Below, one piece after another: positions 33,565-35,598 of a stretch of 35,598 nt of DNA; position 1 is the stretch's first letter, and each line of letters starts with the position of its first letter. The notes under the pieces were generated by a model, which saw only the letters and a program-made list of their open reading frames with translations, did no database searches and was not told the DNA's origin. The DNA is from Dokdonella immobilis. Lineage in GTDB: Bacteria; Pseudomonadota; Gammaproteobacteria; Xanthomonadales; Rhodanobacteraceae. The stretch covers positions 1 through 35,598 of the forward strand of contig NZ_FOVF01000019.1 of assembly GCF_900115085.1 (NCBI RefSeq), read 5' to 3'. A program made the translations under genes and the position numbers.

Positions 33565-33894
33565 TCAGGGCGCGCGGACTTCGCCGTCCTCGACCTGCAG
33601 CGGAACGCGAAGCAATCCGCTGCGACAGGGTCCGGCGAGACAGTCGCCGGATGCGACCGCAAATGTGGCGCCATGTGCTGCACAGATGATCGATCCGTTG
33701 CGAATCAGGAACTTGCCGGGCACGTAGTCGAGATTCCGGCCCTGATGGGGACATTCGTTGTGATAGCCGAAGACCCGATCTCCCTGCCGCAGCAGGATGA
33801 TCTCGAAGCCTCCGGTGGCCGAGTCGATGCGCACGGCGAGGGCGCCGGAATCGGGAATGTCCTCGACCCGGCAGAGAACGCGGGTAGGGCTCAT
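33565..33894 (-). CDS. Rieske [2Fe-2S] ferredoxin-like protein
   Basis: A small electron carrier or ferredoxin subunit. From the ATG at 33894 (AAAGG close upstream) the product is 109 residues; a GTG at 33909 in the same frame would add five. The cluster ligands are in CPHQGRNLDYVPG and CAAHGATF, the C-x-H...C-x-x-H pattern of Rieske proteins, 20-odd residues apart. GDCLAGPC-(R)-SGLLRVPLQVEDGEV is the usual C-terminal part. No oxygenase or reductase genes are adjacent, so the partner is unknown. It is on the same strand as blaI but has a separate stop 234 bp before it. Confidence 0.92.
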   Translation of the reverse strand: MSPTRVLCRVEDIPDSGALAVRIDSATGGFEIILLRQGDRVFGYHNECPHQGRNLDYVPGKFLIRNGSIICAAHGATFAVASGDCLAGPCRSGLLRVPLQVEDGEVRAP

Positions 33895-34007
33895 CCGGAC
33901 CTTTGACACTTGCAGGTGGGAGTCATGGCCCCAAGAATACCCCTACGGACCCGCGCCCTGCACAGCCATGGCCTGGCATGGGTCCGACCCAGAGCGAGGT
34001 GTCTGCA

Positions 34008-34319
34008 ATGTTCGTCTTCCAAACCGGTCTGCGCACGCGCAATCCGCTGCTGCGTCTGATCGGTAGCCTGCTTGGCTTTCTCGCCGTGCTCGCGGTATTG
34101 GCTCTCGGCATGTTTGCCTTCGCCGCCTTCGTGGTCGTCGGCGCGGCCTGGCTGCTGATCGGCAGCCTGCGTGGAAAGACGCGGCGGCCGCCGTCGGCCC
34201 GTTCGACGGCCGCGGACAAGGATGTGATCGACGGGGAGTTCACCGTGGTCAGGGAATCGGACCGTCGCGCCGTCATCGAGCATTCAACCCCCGCCGCCTC
34301 GTCGGGCCCGCGGGGATAG
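34008..34319 (+). CDS. small membrane protein of unknown function
   Basis: A 103-residue protein from the ATG at 34008, with GAGG about nine bases upstream. One long or two close hydrophobic segments (about residues 14-52: LLRLIGSLLGFLAVLAVLALGMFAFAAFVVVGAAWLLIGSL, here given as a description of an uninterrupted membrane region beginning LLRLIGSLLG) are followed by a basic, hydrophilic tail ending in IDGEFTVV. I recall similar short proteins in Lysobacterales but no assigned role. Confidence 0.7.
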   Translation: MFVFQTGLRTRNPLLRLIGSLLGFLAVLAVLALGMFAFAAFVVVGAAWLLIGSLRGKTRRPPSARSTAADKDVIDGEFTVVRESDRRAVIEHSTPAASSGPRG

Positions 34320-34422
34320 GCCCCATCCACAGTCGCGCCAGTGGCTCTGGCGCAAAGCGGCCGAATCGTGGACGCTGGGTCGCTTTTCCGGTGCCCCTGA
34401 CCACAGCCACGAACCGTCATCG

Positions 34423-35358
34423 ATGAATGCTTCCCTGCAGCCGCCTCCGTCGGGAGCGGCGCTGCCGCCACTGCCTCGATCGTTGCTTGCCTCGCCGAGT
34501 GTTCTCGTTGCGCTCGCCCTGTTCGCGGTCTACGTGATCTGGGGCTCGACCTATTTCGCCATCCGCATCGCGCTCGACAGCTGGCCGCCGTTCCTGCTCG
34601 GCGCGGTGCGCTTCGCCGTCGCCGGTGGCGCCCTCTACGGCTGGTTGCGCCTGCGCGGCACGCCGCCACCTACGCGCCGGCAATGGCTGAATGCGGCGCT
34701 GACCGGAACCCTGTTGCTCGGGGTCGGCAATGGCCTGGCCTGCTTCGCCGAGCAGTCGGTCGCGTCGGGCCTCGCCGCCGTGGCCGTCGCCAGCATGCCA
34801 CTGTTCGCGGCCGCATTCGGGTTGATCTACCAGGAATGGCCAAGCCGGCTGGAATGGATCGGCCTGGCGGTGGGCTTCGCCGGCGTGATCCTGCTCAACC
34901 TCGGCAATGGCATGAGCGGCGCCCCGCTCGGCGCCATTGCCCTGGTCGTCGCGGCCACGGCCTGGGCCTTCGGCTCGGTCTGGAGCCGCCGTCGCGATAT
35001 GCCGCCCGCCTCGATGAATACCGCGGCCCAGATGATCAGCGGCGGCGTCGCGCTGACCCTCGTATCGGTGATTCTCGGCGAACACCCGCCGAGCCGGCCC
35101 AGCGCCGCCTCGATGCTGGCCCTCGGTTATCTGGTCGTGTTCGGCTCGCTGGTCGCGTTCACCGCTTACCTGTACCTGCTGAAGCACGTGCGCGCCGTGC
35201 TCGCCACGAGCTATGCCTACGTCAATCCGCCGGTCGCGGTCCTGCTCGGCGCCCTCTTCCTCGGCGAACAGGTGCATCCCGGCGACGTCGTCGCGATGGC
35301 CGTGATCCTTTCAGGCGTGGCGTTGATCACGCTGGGGAAGGTGCGGAAGCGGGTCTAG
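34423..35358 (+). CDS. EamA/DMT-family exporter, YedA-like
   Basis: A 311-residue inner-membrane transporter of the drug/metabolite family. About ten hydrophobic segments form two EamA repeats (about 28-160 and 168-305). The first repeat has YVIWGSTYFAIRIAL and PPFLLGAVRFAVAG, the second has VVFGSLVAFTAYLYLLKHVRAVLATSYAYVNPPVAVLLGALFLGE, given here in part (YAYVNPPVAVLLG is the family hallmark). The text is close to what I remember of E. coli YedA. Substrate unknown. It follows the small membrane protein by 103 bp and is the last gene of the window. Confidence 0.88.
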   Translation: MNASLQPPPSGAALPPLPRSLLASPSVLVALALFAVYVIWGSTYFAIRIALDSWPPFLLGAVRFAVAGGALYGWLRLRGTPPPTRRQWLNAALTGTLLLGVGNGLACFAEQSVASGLAAVAVASMPLFAAAFGLIYQEWPSRLEWIGLAVGFAGVILLNLGNGMSGAPLGAIALVVAATAWAFGSVWSRRRDMPPASMNTAAQMISGGVALTLVSVILGEHPPSRPSAASMLALGYLVVFGSLVAFTAYLYLLKHVRAVLATSYAYVNPPVAVLLGALFLGEQVHPGDVVAMAVILSGVALITLGKVRKRV

Positions 35359-35363
35359 ACGGC

Positions 35364-35391
35364 CGGGATTCGGGATTGGGGATTCGGGATT
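35364..35391. repeat. four-unit heptamer array
   Basis: Four 7-bp steps: CGGGATT, CGGGATT, GGGGATT, CGGGATT, directly after the exporter stop. It is of the same class as the arrays at 16712-16795 and 35504-35598. Confidence 0.85.
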
Positions 35392-35503
35392 CGCCGCCGC
35401 GCGCGCTCGCTCACCGAGACTGAGGGTCGATTTTCAGTCTGACTTGATTGGCTCACGCAGAAACGACGGGCACAAGGGCGTGCGGATCTCGGGCCCGCAC
35501 CCG

Positions 35504-35598
35504 CGAATCTCGAATCTCGAATCTCGAATCTCGAATCTCGAATCTCGAATCTCGAATCTCGAATCTCGAATCTCGAATCTCGAATCTCGAATCTCGAA
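35504..35598. repeat. CGAATCT heptamer array, cut by the window edge
   Basis: At least 13.5 perfect copies of CGAATCT, without a single mismatch, reaching the last base of the window, so the true length is unknown. The units are adjacent with no spacers, which excludes a CRISPR array. Between 35392 and 35503 I see no gene. Confidence 0.95.

Noticed and set aside
35504-35598. CRISPR array
   Set aside because: Seven-base units are contiguous with no spacers, and no cas genes occur in the window.

Overview
The window is GC-rich chromosomal DNA of a gammaproteobacterium. I infer the order Lysobacterales (Xanthomonadales), possibly a Rhodanobacteraceae- or Dokdonella-like lineage. The grounds are gene order (ribH-nusB-thiL-pgpA; thiS-thiG-trmB), an S-adenosylhomocysteine (SAH) riboswitch in front of ahcY, families of heptanucleotide tandem repeats and REP-like intergenic repeats, and secreted proteins carrying an 'IF-x-x-G-(F/Y)-E' motif. 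I see no phage, insertion sequence, CRISPR array or plasmid function; genes are mostly core metabolism with a few secreted and signalling proteins.

Layout. 1-810: intergenic repeats. 811-3227 (minus): pgpA, thiL, nusB and ribH in a tightly overlapping operon. 3441-5150 (minus): secreted thermolysin/fungalysin-like peptidase. 5423-6622: metK. 6749-10771: a secreted protein of unknown role and a 964-residue multidomain secreted protein. 11165-11953: mtfA. 12680-14249: ahcY with promoter, candidate operator and SAH riboswitch. 14259-15416 (minus): membrane diguanylate cyclase, divergent from metF (15526-16377). 16374-16800: REP-like repeats and a 12-unit heptamer array. 16803-18476 (minus): asnB behind a terminator-like attenuator and a possible leader peptide. 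18660-20311: DUF4124-type protein and ilvE. 20286-21058: another repeat field, including a copy of the 3' end of ilvE. 21059-23024 (minus): histidine kinase and response regulator. 23112-23292: a structured non-coding stretch. 23324-24371 (minus): rimK and tRNA-Gly(CCC). 24588-26888: FecR/DUF6600-like envelope protein. 27199-28994: thiS, thiG, trmB. 29047-30897: SLC13-type permease. 31031-33330 (minus): BlaI-type repressor with an M56 peptidase carrying a TonB C-terminal domain. 33565-35358: Rieske protein, small membrane protein, EamA exporter. 35364-35598: heptamer repeats that run off the window.

How the genes work together. metK (SAM synthesis), ahcY (SAH removal) and metF (methyl supply) are three steps of the activated methyl cycle. 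They lie within 11 kb but in separate transcription units. Each has an 18-bp imperfect palindrome of one pattern (ATC-rich arm, 8-bp centre, GAT-rich arm) near its promoter. In ahcY and metF the palindrome abuts the -10 box at the same position. ahcY additionally carries a full SAH riboswitch. The parts of the window most worth follow-up are this candidate methyl-cycle regulon, the asnB attenuator, the structured region between rimK and the two-component genes, and the shared motif of the two secreted proteins.
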